Positions 1 to 9,242 of a stretch of 64,000 bases of DNA are shown piece after piece. The position numbers and the translations under genes are program-made. The notes beneath the pieces were generated by a model, which had not been told where the DNA came from, ran no database searches, and saw nothing but the letters and a program-made list of their open reading frames with translations. Each line of letters opens with the position of its first letter. Position 1 is the first letter of the stretch. The stretch is from assembly GCA_964447535.1 (NCBI GenBank), contig CAYUST010000004.1, positions 26,505-90,504 on the forward strand. Reading direction: 5' to 3'. Origin of the DNA: CAYUST01 sp964447535 (GTDB lineage Bacteria > Patescibacteriota > Gracilibacteria > Absconditabacterales > Absconditicoccaceae).

Positions 1-306
1 ATTGCTATCAAATCTTCAGATAAACGGAAAAGAGATGGAGAAAATCTCCTCGTAGATGTGCCTATTAGCCTCTATCAAGCGGTACTTGGAGGAGAAGTGA
101 TGGTCCCGCATCCCGATGGAGAGCTCAAGGTCAAGATTCCCAAATGACTCCAAGTAGGCGAATATATCCGTGTCAACGGCAAAGGTTTCGGTGAAAAGGG
201 CCTCCTCAAGTCGAGAGGTGACCTCATCGTCATCCCCAAAATCGCCATTCCCAAAAAATTGTCTGCGCGTGAAGAGAAGTTGTGGAAGGAGTTAGCAGAG
301 AAATAG
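1..306 (+). CDS. dnaJ: DnaJ (Hsp40) co-chaperone, C-terminal fragment
   Basis: The last 101 residues of DnaJ; the window opens inside the gene. DnaJ hands unfolded proteins to DnaK and stimulates its ATPase in the cytoplasm. What is visible is the second C-terminal substrate-binding beta domain and dimer helix, with family motifs YQAVLGGEV, VPHPDGE and GKGFGEKG followed by a charged C-terminal helix. An in-frame TGA at 145-147 lies exactly at the glycine of the conserved IPKG turn, so this short fragment already shows UGA=Gly. The frame ends at TAG (304-306). The J-domain and zinc-finger region lie upstream of the window. Confidence 0.9.
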
Positions 307-319
307 GAATGCGAGAAAT

Positions 320-348
320 TTGACAACAAGAGGCTGGGAGGATATACT
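320..348 (+). promoter_or_regulatory. Sigma70-type promoter for the gene at 378
   Basis: TTGACA (320-325), a 17-bp spacer and TATACT (343-348), just after the dnaJ stop. Expected transcription start is near 355, about 23 nt before the ATG at 378. The -35 box is perfect and the -10 box matches five of six. This is the only clear promoter in the window with a 17-bp rather than 16-bp spacer on an otherwise standard pattern. Confidence 0.65.
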
Positions 349-377
349 TGTAGTAGGCTTTAGTTGCCACTGCAGGC

Positions 378-1577
378 ATGGGTCCAACAGACAAAAAAAA
401 GTTTACCCAAGATGTATACACACAAGCAATAGATACGAGTGCTATCAGCGCGTATCTTTCTTCAGATGCACCGCAAGTCCACAAAGAACAAGTGCAAGCA
501 CTGCAAAAGCAAAAAGAAGTACTTATAGGTACGATGAAGCAGGATTTGAGTGCTGTTTTGACCTTACAACAGCAACCAACCAATAATCGGAAATACAAAA
601 AGTATCTGCAGCAATTTGGGAAGGCTAAAGAATTACTTGGGAAATATATGTATTATGCAATTGAAGACTTACAACATCGTGTGCAATCTCCAAGACTGTC
701 TCCTCAGGAGAAAAATGAAATGCAGTCATGGATCAATCTCAACAACAAGGCCAAAGAATTTCTCAAACAAGAACAGCTCGTGCCGCAAAAGGATATTCTT
801 TTCGATGAACAACTTTTTCACAAGCATATACGCACTTGAGATCCCAAGGATGCAATTCCTTGCTTTTATGAGCAAGACACACAAGGAAATAAAAATTTTT
901 TCTCGCTCAATGATCTCATCAATGATGTCATTACGTTTGATAACAAAAGATATATTCCTCTCGTAGATGATCTGCAACTCAAGGCAATAAGCGCACATTT
1001 CCCGCACTTCAGTAGAGCACTCAAACGTGCAACAACCTATACGAACTTGGAGGAACTCAGAGATAGGCAAGAACAAATTATGTATGGTTTACCGAATTAC
1101 GAAGATACCCCATTTTATGTGGATGGAGAGAATAACAAAGTAAGTATAGGTCATTTTGCCGAAAAAGTAGTTGAGTGGATGTTTAGACATTTTGCGCAAC
1201 TTTCCCAAGAGTATGATATCAAAGTTATCAGGGCAAGTTCGTGAGAGGATATTATCAACAAGGTTGATTTAGTTTTGCAGATTAAAAATAAAAGAACCTG
1301 AGTACACGTAGAGAAAGAGCTCCAACTGACTACGAACAGATCTCCCGAGATTCTCAGCAAGAAGCGCGAACAACTCGCAAAAATGAAATGAGCAAAGGGC
1401 AAAGACATTGAACTTATCCAACTAGTGTTTGATGATCTCTATGATAAGTACAAACTGCGATGGGCGTTTGGTGCGCCGGTGGGTGGCCTCAAAACAATTT
1501 TGGATCTAGAAGAAAAAGAGCTCTTGGGGAGGACCTATGAGAGGATTGTCGAGGAGATGGTAGGGAAGGAGAGTTAA
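378..1577 (+). CDS. Hypothetical protein, 399 aa, possible PD-(D/E)XK-like C-terminal domain
   Basis: One frame of 399 aa with four in-frame UGA codons (first at 837-839); read with the standard code it would appear as three pieces. The N-terminal third is helical and rich in Gln and Lys. The C-terminal half has an alternating strand/helix pattern: a helix with AEKVVEW, then KVDLVLQI, then VHVEKELQLTT followed by a Lys-rich helix. That order (acidic helix, D in a strand, E-x-Q in the next strand) resembles the core of PD-(D/E)XK nuclease-fold proteins, but the last Lys is missing and the match is only by eye. No function is assigned. It has its own promoter and follows dnaJ. Confidence 0.75.
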
Positions 1578-1587
1578 GAGTTGAGAA

Positions 1588-1640
1588 ATAAGAAACCAGA
1601 AACTAGACTCCAGAAACCAGACTCCAGACTCCAGAAAATT
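1588..1640. repeat. Short direct-repeat tract after the 378 gene
   Basis: Tandem-like copies of a (a/g)ctccagaaac(c/t)aga unit, with CCAGACTCCAGA repeated back to back. A related single tract occurs at 3152-3190 (GAAACTAGATTCCAGAAAA). It lies between convergent genes and codes for nothing recognisable. Confidence 0.55.
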
Positions 1641-1676
1641 TGTCTTGAAGTGGTGGAACGCCTATATGTAAATGAT

Positions 1677-2177
1677 TTACTTCTCCGCACGTTCTGGTTC
1701 ACCTGCTGCAATAACCGTGCAGAGTTCAGTCTCAAAATTTCCTCGGAATTTCCCCGTATAACGAAAAACAACAATGCCACAAGTTGGCATATGTATCCAA
1801 TCGCTACCACATGCTTGGATAAGGTCAGTGAGTCAGGGATTATGTCAAACGATGCAAAGGACCTTTGTCTTTTCATCAGTCGCTTCTATGATGTTGATGA
1901 GGTCGTCGTAAGATGCCATATAGAGTTTTTTTTCTACTTTGATTTTCTTCTTCGATAATTTCCAAACCTTCGCGTAGGCTTTGCTTGTTTCTATAGTCCT
2001 CAGTGCAGTGCTCGTGACGAGCATATCTGGTGCACTAATTTTTTGTTGATCTAACCAATGTCCCATCTGTTTGAGATGGTGTTTCCCTTTTTTGTGCAAC
2101 GGACGGTCATGATCAGGTAGTGAGGTCTGATCTCGAGCTGATTTAGCATGACGAGCTATGATAAGTATTTTCGGCAT
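1677..2177 (-). CDS. sixA: SixA-like phosphohistidine phosphatase
   Basis: A 166-aa histidine-phosphatase-superfamily enzyme. SixA removes phosphate from phosphohistidine on phosphotransfer proteins. The N-terminal RHAKS motif gives the nucleophilic His (R9-H10) and the second catalytic His lies in GHNPG (H112); both glycines of GHNPG are encoded by UGA. The length fits SixA. The start is the ATG at 2177, whose A is shared with the TAA stop of the CHAD gene (TAATG), so the pair is translationally coupled. Partners are unknown; the two-component system at 4.9-7.7 kb is nearby, but any link is inference. Other histidine-phosphatase activities are possible. Confidence 0.85.
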
Positions 2178-3052
2178 TATGCTACTTTTTTCTTGGGTTT
2201 CCCTACTTTCTTGTTGTTGACTGCTATAGGAGTAGGTGCAAAGTGTTGTTTGAGCTGTTCGAGGAGCTGCATCTTTTTTTGTTGTTGAAGTGCGATAAGT
2301 TTGTTGAAAGTAATTTGTTGAGGTGCAGTACGACGTTGAGAAGAAAGATAGTTGGTGCATTGAGTCAGATCATTTCGTCTGCCTAGTGATTGACCAAGTG
2401 TCGTATAGAGATTTACTTTACTCTGGAGATAAGGCGTATTTTTGTCTGAGGTGTAGGTCAGCAAATAGAGCATATCCTTGATAGAGGTGCGAATAGCATG
2501 CAATGTAGTATCACTAACTTCTCCACCTGCCGTAAGTGCTTTGTTGATGGTAAGTTCTTTGGTTTTGAGATAGGCAATGAGTTTCTGCATAAGTGTCTTG
2601 CCTTCGACAGTGGAGAGCACTTTAATTTGTTTTTTGGCAGTCACTTTGATATCGCTAATGATGCTTGAGGGAGTATATTTTTTGTAAATTTTCGCAAGTG
2701 TCTTTTCGTGTTTGGAGATTATACTGGATGCTTGTGCTTGTATTGCTTTGTCGTGAGGCAGGAACTTGGTGCATTGTTTAGCAAAAATTTTTGCATCTCT
2801 GACTTCTCAGATAGCTTTGTAGTACTTGAGTAAAGGTTTTTTGATAGTGTGAATTTTTTTGTCGAGATAGGAAAAAAAGGAGTCGTACGCTTTGAGATGT
2901 TTGAAAAAAACTCTGATCTCATGGAGGTCGTTGTTCTTGGATGTTTTATTTGCGATACGCTTTTTGCAGAAAGAGAAATAGTCTTTATATGCGTGACTGA
3001 GCTCTTTTTTGAGATGACGTATCATCCCGTGAGTAAGTAAATAAAAGTACAC
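2177..3052 (-). CDS. CHAD domain protein
   Basis: A 291-aa all-helical, strongly basic protein of the CHAD family (conserved histidine alpha-helical domain), known to bind inorganic polyphosphate. The signature HEIRVFFKHLKAYDSFF and a second similar helix set (residues ~170-230, with LHAIRTSIKDMLYLL) give the two-fold CHAD layout. One UGA (2807-2809) encodes Gly in the AIGEVRD segment. The start is GTG at 3052 behind AGAAAG; an in-frame ATG at 3025 is an alternative. The C-terminus is a Lys-rich tail (GKPKKK). It overlaps sixA by one base, suggesting a shared role, perhaps at phosphate or polyphosphate; no CYTH domain is fused here, although a CYTH-like region occurs at 35 kb. Confidence 0.8.
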
Positions 3053-3151
3053 ATTCTTTCTATAGAGAGTTGTTGCATTGTAAAGGTCATATTGAGATTA
3101 TCATCTATACATTGCTATGAGAATGATGTGTTGTGTATGTACATACGAGAG

Positions 3152-3190
3152 AAATAAGAATTGAGAAAATAGAAACTAGATTCCAGAAAA
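3152..3190. repeat. Second copy of the GAAACTAGA-TTCCAGAAAA tract
   Basis: An intergenic stretch resembling the 1588-1640 tract (same order of GAAACTAGA and (T/C)TCCAGAAAA). It sits between the CHAD gene start and the terminator of the next minus-strand operon. Confidence 0.5.
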
Positions 3191-3218
3191 TAAGCAGTTG
3201 GAATAAAAAATTTTTCAT

Positions 3219-3246
3219 AAAAAAACGTCTAGGAATTTCCTAGACG
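3219..3246 (-). terminator. Rho-independent terminator of the 3255-4701 operon
   Basis: A perfect 10-bp stem (CGTCTAGGAA / TTTCCTAGACG) immediately after the stop of the 3255 gene, followed on the minus strand by a run of T. Confidence 0.85.
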
Positions 3247-3254
3247 CCGCACTA

Positions 3255-3665
3255 TTAACGATGTTTATCAATGTGTAATTTTTTTCTCATTTGTTCATTG
3301 AGCATCAGGCTTTCACGTGCAGTTGCGAATGCTTGTTCTTCGGTGAGATGTTCATATCCTGCTGAATCAAAGTTCGCTTGTAGCCATTTTTGAGCCGCTT
3401 CTTTGGTGGTCCAAAAGAGTTCATGTGGCTTGCCTATTTCATTGGCAAAAGAGAATTTATTTGAGTTTTTCCATTCTCTCCAGAAGATCACAAACAAAGT
3501 TTGCGCTGGAGAGATTATTTTTTTCTCGCCATCAATGATGATGAAAAGAGGACCATGTTCTACCTGACCGATGGTAATATTGATTAACGTACAATGATTT
3601 CTTTTGTGTGCATGTTTGAAATCAAATGTGGGATCAAGGTCTTGGAGTTCTGTATTTGTTTTCAT
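3255..3665 (-). CDS. Hypothetical soluble protein, 136 aa
   Basis: The third gene of the minus-strand operon that starts near 4740. It is a mixed alpha/beta protein with no membrane span: the first ~60 residues form strands (ITIGQVEHGPLFIIIDG), followed by Trp-rich FWREWKNSNK and a C-terminal helical half with acidic and basic patches. The ATG at 3665 is chosen because it lies 2 bases before the previous stop; extending upstream would overlap the neighbour by 200 bases. It contains no in-frame UGA. Function unknown; the operon context suggests work with the two membrane proteins. Confidence 0.75.
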   Translation of the reverse strand: MKTNTELQDLDPTFDFKHAHKRNHCTLINITIGQVEHGPLFIIIDGEKKIISPAQTLFVIFWREWKNSNKFSFANEIGKPHELFWTTKEAAQKWLQANFDSAGYEHLTEEQAFATARESLMLNEQMRKKLHIDKHR

Positions 3666-3667
3666 TT

Positions 3668-4138
3668 TTATGTATCTAGGAGTTTTTTGTATATTTGACG
3701 AGCCCAAATTATCAGGACAATCACACTCATGACTAACGTCACGATAAGACTGTTGGTCCCTTGCGTGAGATAGACACTGATGTTGCCAATGAGGAGCGTG
3801 ATGACGTTTGCGAACACTACTGCCACAGCAAGTATTGTTGTTTCGGTCAAGAGCATAAACAAGGTAATTGCTCCCCAAAAAAGTATGATCCCCCACATCA
3901 GTCCTATCCGAGCACTACCCAAGGATACTTCCTCATACGGAATGCCTGATTGGAATCCCCAGAATACTACGCCTCCGAAGATGCCGACAATGAGCCCAAT
4001 GATACATCCTAGCAAGGTTTCACCAATGATACCAGAGGTGTCTGATGATTTGATGTCTGGAATAATCCGTCGATAGAGGAGAATGGCAGTACAGATACAT
4101 ACTATACTCCATAACAAATGAAATTCATGTGATGTCAT
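3668..4138 (-). CDS. Polytopic membrane protein, 156 aa
   Basis: A small integral membrane protein with four to five predicted spans: residues ~7-23, ~38-62 (Gly-rich, LLGCIIGLIVGIFGGVVF), ~75-97, ~98-118 and ~128-147. No catalytic motif is seen. It follows the coiled-coil membrane gene 4150-4701 by 11 bases. The gene at 23488-23991 has a similar length and a similar span layout, and in both loci the partner is a coiled-coil membrane protein. No in-frame UGA; ends in TAA. Confidence 0.75.
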   Translation of the reverse strand: MTSHEFHLLWSIVCICTAILLYRRIIPDIKSSDTSGIIGETLLGCIIGLIVGIFGGVVFWGFQSGIPYEEVSLGSARIGLMWGIILFWGAITLFMLLTETTILAVAVVFANVITLLIGNISVYLTQGTNSLIVTLVMSVIVLIIWARQIYKKLLDT

Positions 4139-4149
4139 ACGGTTTGTTT

Positions 4150-4701
4150 TTAATCGTTTTCAAATTGTGTACTTACTTCTTTGAGATATGTCTCAAGATC
4201 AGATCTATCCGATGCAGGGACTTCAGAGAGGTTGATAAAGGAGAGATTCCTCTTGAGCATACTAGAAAGCTCTAATTGCATCTCAGCTATTTTGTCTTCA
4301 ATTGCTTCACATGCGTTACGTTTTTCAACTAGCAGTGCGTAGTGAGGAGCAAGCTCAGGGTCTTGTTCAGCGAAGTTGCTTTCAAATAAATACTGCACAC
4401 GACTCAATGATTTGTGCCAAAACAATACAAAGAGCAATCGCAACACAACTCCTCCAAAGACAATCATCACGAGGATCGCGCCCGTCATGAACCAATCCTG
4501 ACGTATCAATCCATAGATCAAGACGATGACACTAAGGATGATAAGCACAAGTGTCCCCATCCAGCGTATTTTAGAAAGACGAGTTTCTTCTCGCTCGCGT
4601 AGGGCATAGTGTGTCTCTCTATATACTTTTTCTTGTGACTGGTAGAGAGCTTCACAGTCATGTAGCTCTTGTTGGAGCTGTGCAATTTTTTCGTATATCA
4701 T
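4150..4701 (-). CDS. Coiled-coil membrane protein, 183 aa
   Basis: A helical protein: N-terminal coiled coil (~1-50, Gln/Glu-rich), two adjacent membrane spans (~50-85), then a second coiled-coil region. The C-terminal motif INLSEVPASDRSDLETYL matches IDFSKLPPEAQSDLKQYL in the 22711-23328 protein, so the two are distant paralogues. The start is ATG 4701; a TTG at 4740 in the same frame is also possible, since the promoter lies further upstream. First gene of a three-gene operon. No in-frame UGA. Function unknown. Confidence 0.7.
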   Translation of the reverse strand: MIYEKIAQLQQELHDCEALYQSQEKVYRETHYALREREETRLSKIRWMGTLVLIILSVIVLIYGLIRQDWFMTGAILVMIVFGGVVLRLLFVLFWHKSLSRVQYLFESNFAEQDPELAPHYALLVEKRNACEAIEDKIAEMQLELSSMLKRNLSFINLSEVPASDRSDLETYLKEVSTQFEND

Positions 4702-4778
4702 AAGTAATTTTTTTGTGGTGATGGTAAGGTGCGGTGACAACTCAGTATGTGCAGAAAGTTACTCACTCATAGGAAATT

Positions 4779-4806
4779 TTTATACTTAGTTTATCTCTTA
4801 AGTCAA
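4779..4806 (-). promoter_or_regulatory. Promoter of the 4701-3255 operon
   Basis: On the minus strand TTGACT (4801-4806), a 16-bp spacer and TATAAA (4779-4784). Transcription should start near 4772. Confidence 0.65.
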
Positions 4807-4822
4807 GATATTATTTTGTGTT

Positions 4823-4854
4823 AAAAAAACACCTCATCTTCACGATGAGGTGTT
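4823..4854 (-). terminator. Terminator of the response-regulator gene
   Basis: A stem AACACCTCATC / GATGAGGTGTT with a 4-5 nt loop, followed on the minus strand by seven T. It lies 15 bases past the response-regulator stop. Confidence 0.85.
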
Positions 4855-4869
4855 ACATAATATACGAAT

Positions 4870-5523
4870 TTAACTAACTATTCTATACCCAAACCCTTTG
4901 ATCGTTTCTATAAGTTCTTTCCCAAGCTTTTTTCTCAAGTTAGCGATGTAGACATCGAGTTTGGCATCGTGTTCGTAGAGTGCATCTCCACCTCGTACAT
5001 ACTCTATGAGATCGGCTCTAGAAATTGCATGACCATTGTTTTCTAGGAGATGTGCAATAATGAGAAACTCTTTGAGAGTTAAGTGAATAGGAACTCATTT
5101 GCGCACTACAGTTTTATTTTCTACATCTATTTCAATATCTCATAGATGAAAGATGTCTTGAATTTGTGTCCTTTTGAAGAGTGCCTTGCAACGCATGACG
5201 AGTTCCTCGAGCGCAAAGGGTTTGACGAGATAGTCGTCAGCTCACAGATCATAAGCATCTTGCTTATCTTCTATCTGACCTTTGGCTGTTGTCATGATGA
5301 CGGGCGTTTGCTTTTTTGCTCTCAATTCCTTGAGGAGACTTATTCCATCTCATCCAGGGAGCATGATATCCAAAATGATAAGATCATATGTGTGGTCACT
5401 ATATGCCTGTCTGCCCGAGATTGCGTCTTGATGCCAGTCAACTTGCCATCCTTCATGATTTAGGTAGGTAACTATGTTGTGTCATATGGTGGTATTATCT
5501 TCTATCAAGAGCAGACGGTACAT
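4870..5523 (-). CDS. OmpR-family response regulator
   Basis: A 217-aa receiver plus winged-helix DNA-binding regulator. The receiver shows acidic ED (8-9), phosphoacceptor D52 in LIILDIML, TT at 78-79 and K101 in VKPF. The C-terminal half ends in the trans-activation wing pattern DVYIANLRKKLG ... IKGFGYRI typical of OmpR/PhoB. Five glycines, including both the LPGG turn and DLGADDY of the receiver, use UGA. Its partner is the sensor kinase at 6460-7746, with a secreted repeat protein between them, all on the same strand. The target genes cannot be read from the sequence. Confidence 0.92.
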
Positions 5524-5573
5524 ATTAGTATGAATAAAGTATAAAGGAGTTTTCCCAAGATTATTCTTTCATG

Positions 5574-6272
5574 TTAGGATTTGTTATCATCTTCGTTGAC
5601 GTCGTTATCATCGAATGCAGGTTCGTTATCTCCTCCATCTAGTTTTCTCATAAAATTTTTCATCATGCCTGGGCCTCTGTGTCCACCAGCTTGCATCATA
5701 GGGAGATCAAGTTCTTCTGCGATTGCTTTGGCTTCATCGAGCAAGCTATGCATTTTCACGAGCTTTGCAAACTCTTCAGCAGAGTCAATCGAAGCTAAAG
5801 GAATATTGGGGAGTTCAGCTAGTGCAGTTTGAAATGCGGTGAAATCATTAGCGGTGATAGCTGCTTTGATAGCTTCATTTTGTACTCCTTTCTCTGTACG
5901 CATCCCTTTCATCATTGTTGGTAACCCGAGTGATTCAGCGATTGCTTTGGCTTCCTCTTTTTGACCCGCTTGCATGAGGGTGTGCATTTCTATGAGTTGT
6001 GCAAATTGTGCCTCAGTAGTGATCTTGTCTGCAAAGGGAGTATCTGTTACTGCAGTTTGGAAAGCTGTGTAATCATTTGCTTGGATTGCAGTTTTGACCT
6101 CAGCGAATTTTTCTCACAATCCATGCATGCCTTTGCCTCCGAAAGCAGCTCCCTTGGAGTTCATCATATTGAATGGTAACGTTTCGTTTGCATTGGTGAG
6201 CGTGAGTGTCAAGAGTCCGCCGGCAACAACTGCTACCGCTGCGATACTCAAAAAGGTAATTGTTTTGTTCAT
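5574..6272 (-). CDS. Secreted two-repeat helical protein, 232 aa
   Basis: It begins with a typical Sec signal (MNKTITFLSIAAVAVVAGG, cleavage likely near NANE). The mature part holds two related ~75-residue helical repeats: ANDYTAFQTAV...EAKAIAESLGLP and ANDFTAFQTAL...EAKAIAEELDLP, each followed by a Met-rich turn (TMMKG, MMQAG). The tail is very acidic (DDNDVNEDDN). Encoded between a sensor kinase and its regulator on the same strand, it may be a signal-sensing or stress-buffering periplasmic/cell-surface accessory, by analogy to CpxP-like proteins; that is inference, and no sequence motif of that family is seen. One UGA codon. Confidence 0.8.
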
Positions 6273-6384
6273 GGGAATAATAATTTTATAAAAGCGTGTC
6301 TCCTACTTGTCGCGACCAAGTGGACGATACGCTCAAGAGTATATGGGTGTGTCTTAATTCTTTCTTAAGCAGGTGAGCTAGGAT

Positions 6385-6440
6385 AACAAACGGATATTCC
6401 CCCCTGTTAAGGGGGGATGCCGAAGGCAGGGGGGTTTTCT
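6385..6440. repeat. G/C-block palindromic repeat (AATCCCCC family)
   Basis: CCCCCCTGTTAAGGGGGG followed by GCCGAAGGCAGGGGGG: C-rich and G-rich blocks able to fold on each other. Related elements lie at 31796, 36890 and 41400. It sits between the sensor-kinase stop and the secreted-protein start. Confidence 0.6.
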
Positions 6441-6459
6441 CGCAGATTTACTATCTAAT

Positions 6460-7746
6460 CTAGTTATACCAATCCAGCGTGAACGTAGTTCCCTTACCTA
6501 GTTCGCTTTTCACTCTGATCTTCCGATCCATGACGGCAACGAGTTGTTTGACGAGACTCAATCACAATCCAAATCAAGTTGTGCTTCTAGCGCTATTGCT
6601 TTGCCAGAATGGTTCTCGAATATGTGCGAGGTCATGTGGTGCAATACCTGCTCATGTATCTTCTATTGTGAGATGATGAGGCGTTGCGCTGATAGTTATC
6701 TGTCCACCTACAGGAGTGAACTTGCCGGCATTATCCAACAAATTGGTCACGATGCGTTCGAGAATTCACACATCTCCTTGTATGCTGAGCGCAGTGTCAC
6801 AGTTGAGTGTTCGCGTATGGTTTGGATAGGTGCGTTGCATGTTGGTCACCAGTGATCCTAGAAATGGTGCAAGAACAATTTTTTGATGATGGTGAGTAGT
6901 AGTGGTATGCAGACGTGTCAACATGGTCAGTGTATCGAGAAGACGTTGCATACTTCCTACTTGCTCCCTAACTTGGGTGAAGAGATGATCATATTGTTTG
7001 GTTCTCTGTGCGACCTCAATAGTTGATTGCAATGACATCAAAGGAGTTTTGAATTCATGAGAAACATTCGCAACAAATTGTTTGATTGCTTGCACTTGTT
7101 CATGCACGGTAGTGGTCATTTGCTGGAGTGAAGAGGCTACAATTTGCATCTCATCATGGGCGGGGAGATGTGCAAAGGTGAATTTGGTCTCTAGGGTATC
7201 GACATCAATTTTTTGTACTTTTTCAGCAAGAGTGTGCAAGTCGCGTAAGCTTTTTTTGACCACAATGAGGGAAACACCGTACCCGATGAGACTACAAACA
7301 ATCACGGTAATCAACGTAATCCATAGCAATATGATTTGATTGTTGACGGTCATTGATATGTCTACGATAACGAGTTCATCACCTGCAGGTGTCATCCAAT
7401 ACAGATATCGCTCGTTGTCGATGTGAGAAATATTTTTCCACACAGTATGTTCTTCGAGTTCTTGTGCATCCATACCATGAGCATCGATGAGTAATATATC
7501 TCTTGGCCCGAAGGCAGCACTATACTGTCTCGCAAATTTCCTTTGCATTTCCTGTAGCATGAGACGTTCTCTGGGAGTAGGTGAGGTCAGATCAGCTACC
7601 GTCGCCAGTGGCGCAAAACGAGCTTGTTCTCTACGTCGTCGACTACCGAAAAAAATTGCATTGATCACAATTCCCAACACAAAAACAATCACCGCAATGG
7701 TGAGCGTAAAACGTAGAGCTATACGTTGGGAAGTCGAAAGGAGCAT
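6460..7746 (-). CDS. Membrane sensor histidine kinase
   Basis: A 428-aa two-span kinase. TM1 (~10-33), an extracytoplasmic sensor of ~100 residues, TM2 (~137-162), HAMP-like linker, H box ANVSHEFKTPL with phosphoacceptor H230, then N box LLDNAGKF, G1 EDTGAGI and G2 TGFGLGLSLV. All four UGA codons lie in the ATP-binding domain and encode its key glycines. The start at ATG 7746 is preferred over ATG 7788, because the only good -10 box (TATAAT, 7787-7792) overlaps the latter, which would leave it untranscribed. Likely phosphorylates the 4870 regulator. Confidence 0.92.
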
Positions 7747-7786
7747 GTGCAGAGCAGGGCAGTTGTCTAAAAAAAGAACATGCACC

Positions 7787-7813
7787 ATTATAGTACTTTT
7801 CTTGATTAAGCAA
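7787..7813 (-). promoter_or_regulatory. Promoter of the sensor-kinase operon
   Basis: On the minus strand TTGCTT (7808-7813), 15-bp spacer, TATAAT (7787-7792). It overlaps an upstream in-frame ATG, which helps decide the start codon of the kinase. Confidence 0.5.
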
Positions 7814-7984
7814 AGCTTAAATAATGGTATAAGAAATTGACCTCAACGTAAGAATCTTCAAAAATGACCTGTAATGACATTATTTTACATTTTGTACATA
7901 ATAAAAATGACGTCGTGCCTTGCAATTTACTTCTAATTTCATATTCATCATGCTTGTATATTTATTCTTTTTATATTATTGTTG

Positions 7985-8965
7985 ATGAACAAAAATCTTT
8001 TCCAAAAAATTACAGGATTCTTTGCTTTAGCAGGAGTGTTGTATGTGGCTGGTGTATTTAATGTATTGGCTACACAAATCGTAGGTACCTTCATGGAAGA
8101 ACCTACTGCAGGGTACGCTTGTACAAGCTATGGCTATTACTATGGCTATGGGTATGGGTATGACTGTTCTGAAATTATCGGGGGTGGTAGTGGTCCTAGG
8201 TCTAGTTCTTCAAGCACATCTGATGACGATGCTGGTGATGAAGAAGATACAACTGATGATGAGGATACTACTGACGACACAACTGACGACACTACAGATG
8301 ACACTACAGAAGATGGAGCAACTGATGACGGATCTGACGATGGTGATGATGCAGGTGAATATGAAGGTGATCCTGAAGTAGTAGATGCATACGAATTCGG
8401 TAAAAAACATGGTTTGACTACCAAGGATTTGAAAGAGGCAAGATTGTATGATTTCCTCAATAGAGGTGAGCTTGCTAAGATGATGAGTGCTTACATCAAA
8501 AATGTAGATGGTAAAGAGCCAGTAGACAATCCTGTATGTGATATCACTACCTACGGTGACTATGACTCATTCGATGATGAGCTCAAGATGTACATCAAGA
8601 TGGCGTGTGACTTTGGTATTATGGGATGGAAAAACGACAAGTCTGGCTTGATCGAAAACTTTAGACCCTCAGCTCCTGTGACGAGAGCAGAGCTCGCAGC
8701 AGTTCTCTCTAGATACCTTTATGGTGACGAGCATGCAGGTCCTGATATGAACGCACATCTCGAAGCATTGCAAGAAGATGGTATCATGAAGAACATTGAT
8801 AGCCCATTGAGCGAGGAATTGAGAGGGTATGTCTTGATCATGCTCCAAAGAATTGCAGGTGGTCAAGGTGTAGCTGATACTGATGAAGAAGATACAACTG
8901 ATGACACTACAGACGATACAACAGACGACACTACAGATGATACAACTGAGGAAGAGACTCCATAA
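7985..8965 (+). CDS. Acidic secreted protein with SLH-like domain
   Basis: A 326-aa protein: N-terminal signal/anchor (MNKNLFQKITGFFALAGVLYVAGVF), a Tyr/Gly patch, an Asp/Thr low-complexity linker built on the unit DDTT, then an S-layer-homology-like region with FLNRGELAKMMSAYIKN and APVTRAELAAVLSRYLYG, and a second DDTT tail ending in EEETP. SLH repeats bind cell-wall polymer and hold surface proteins. The pI must be very low. No in-frame UGA, as in other genes here likely to be highly expressed. The ATG at 7985 is preferred to the two preceding TTG codons. It lies next to the surface-polysaccharide cluster and is followed by a strong terminator. Confidence 0.85.
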   Translation: MNKNLFQKITGFFALAGVLYVAGVFNVLATQIVGTFMEEPTAGYACTSYGYYYGYGYGYDCSEIIGGGSGPRSSSSSTSDDDAGDEEDTTDDEDTTDDTTDDTTDDTTEDGATDDGSDDGDDAGEYEGDPEVVDAYEFGKKHGLTTKDLKEARLYDFLNRGELAKMMSAYIKNVDGKEPVDNPVCDITTYGDYDSFDDELKMYIKMACDFGIMGWKNDKSGLIENFRPSAPVTRAELAAVLSRYLYGDEHAGPDMNAHLEALQEDGIMKNIDSPLSEELRGYVLIMLQRIAGGQGVADTDEEDTTDDTTDDTTDDTTDDTTEEETP

Positions 8966-8991
8966 TTAGTGAACTTACTATATCTTTCTTG

Positions 8992-9026
8992 AAAAGGCCG
9001 ACCCGTGAGGGGAGGCCTTTTTTTAT
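8992..9026 (+). terminator. Terminator of the SLH-protein gene
   Basis: A stem AAAAGGCC / GGCCTTTT with a T-rich tail, 27 bases after the stop. Confidence 0.85.
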
Positions 9027-9067
9027 TTCGCTCCCCAAAAGCATCTTTGCATCTTCATAACGAAGTA
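9025..9067. repeat. Dispersed intergenic repeat, also at 22140-22190 and 51555-51575
   Basis: ATTTCGCTCCCCAAAAGCA occurs as an exact inverse complement at ~51557-51575. The next part, CATCTTCATAACGAAGTA, matches the complement of 22162-22182. Two halves of one repeat therefore occur separately elsewhere. Confidence 0.6.
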
Positions 9068-9103
9068 TCCCTGTGGGATCATGCACCTTTAGTTGACGTA
9101 ACT

Positions 9104-9157
9104 ATGCTACACCCTATGTTTATTTATAAGCTCATGGAGAAAATAAGGTGTAGCATT
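9104..9157. repeat. Imperfect inverted repeat
   Basis: ATGCTACACC and GGTGTAGCAT flank about 33 bases, and pairing extends inward with few mismatches (CTATGTTT against AAAATAAG). It could be a transcription-stop or mRNA structure before the polysaccharide cluster. Confidence 0.5.
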
Positions 9158-9242
9158 CGTTAAATCACAAGCCAACAATGATTTGTTTTGTATGCGGAGA
9201 TCACTATGGTGGTAATGTTCTATTTTTCACCTCGCTTTGCTC

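Noticed and set aside
1581..1958. Plus-strand ORF of 125 residues over the sixA 3' half
   Set aside because: It runs through the CCAGACT repeat and opposes a clear SixA frame with both catalytic His motifs.
8240..8330. Short tandem DNA repeats resembling a CRISPR or minisatellite
   Set aside because: They are the codons of the Asp/Thr linker (GAC/GAT ACT/ACA) in frame; there are no spacers of constant length.
8146..8460. Antisense Ser/Val-rich ORF opposite the SLH protein
   Set aside because: It is the complement of the DDTT repeat; the plus strand has a signal peptide, SLH motifs and terminator.
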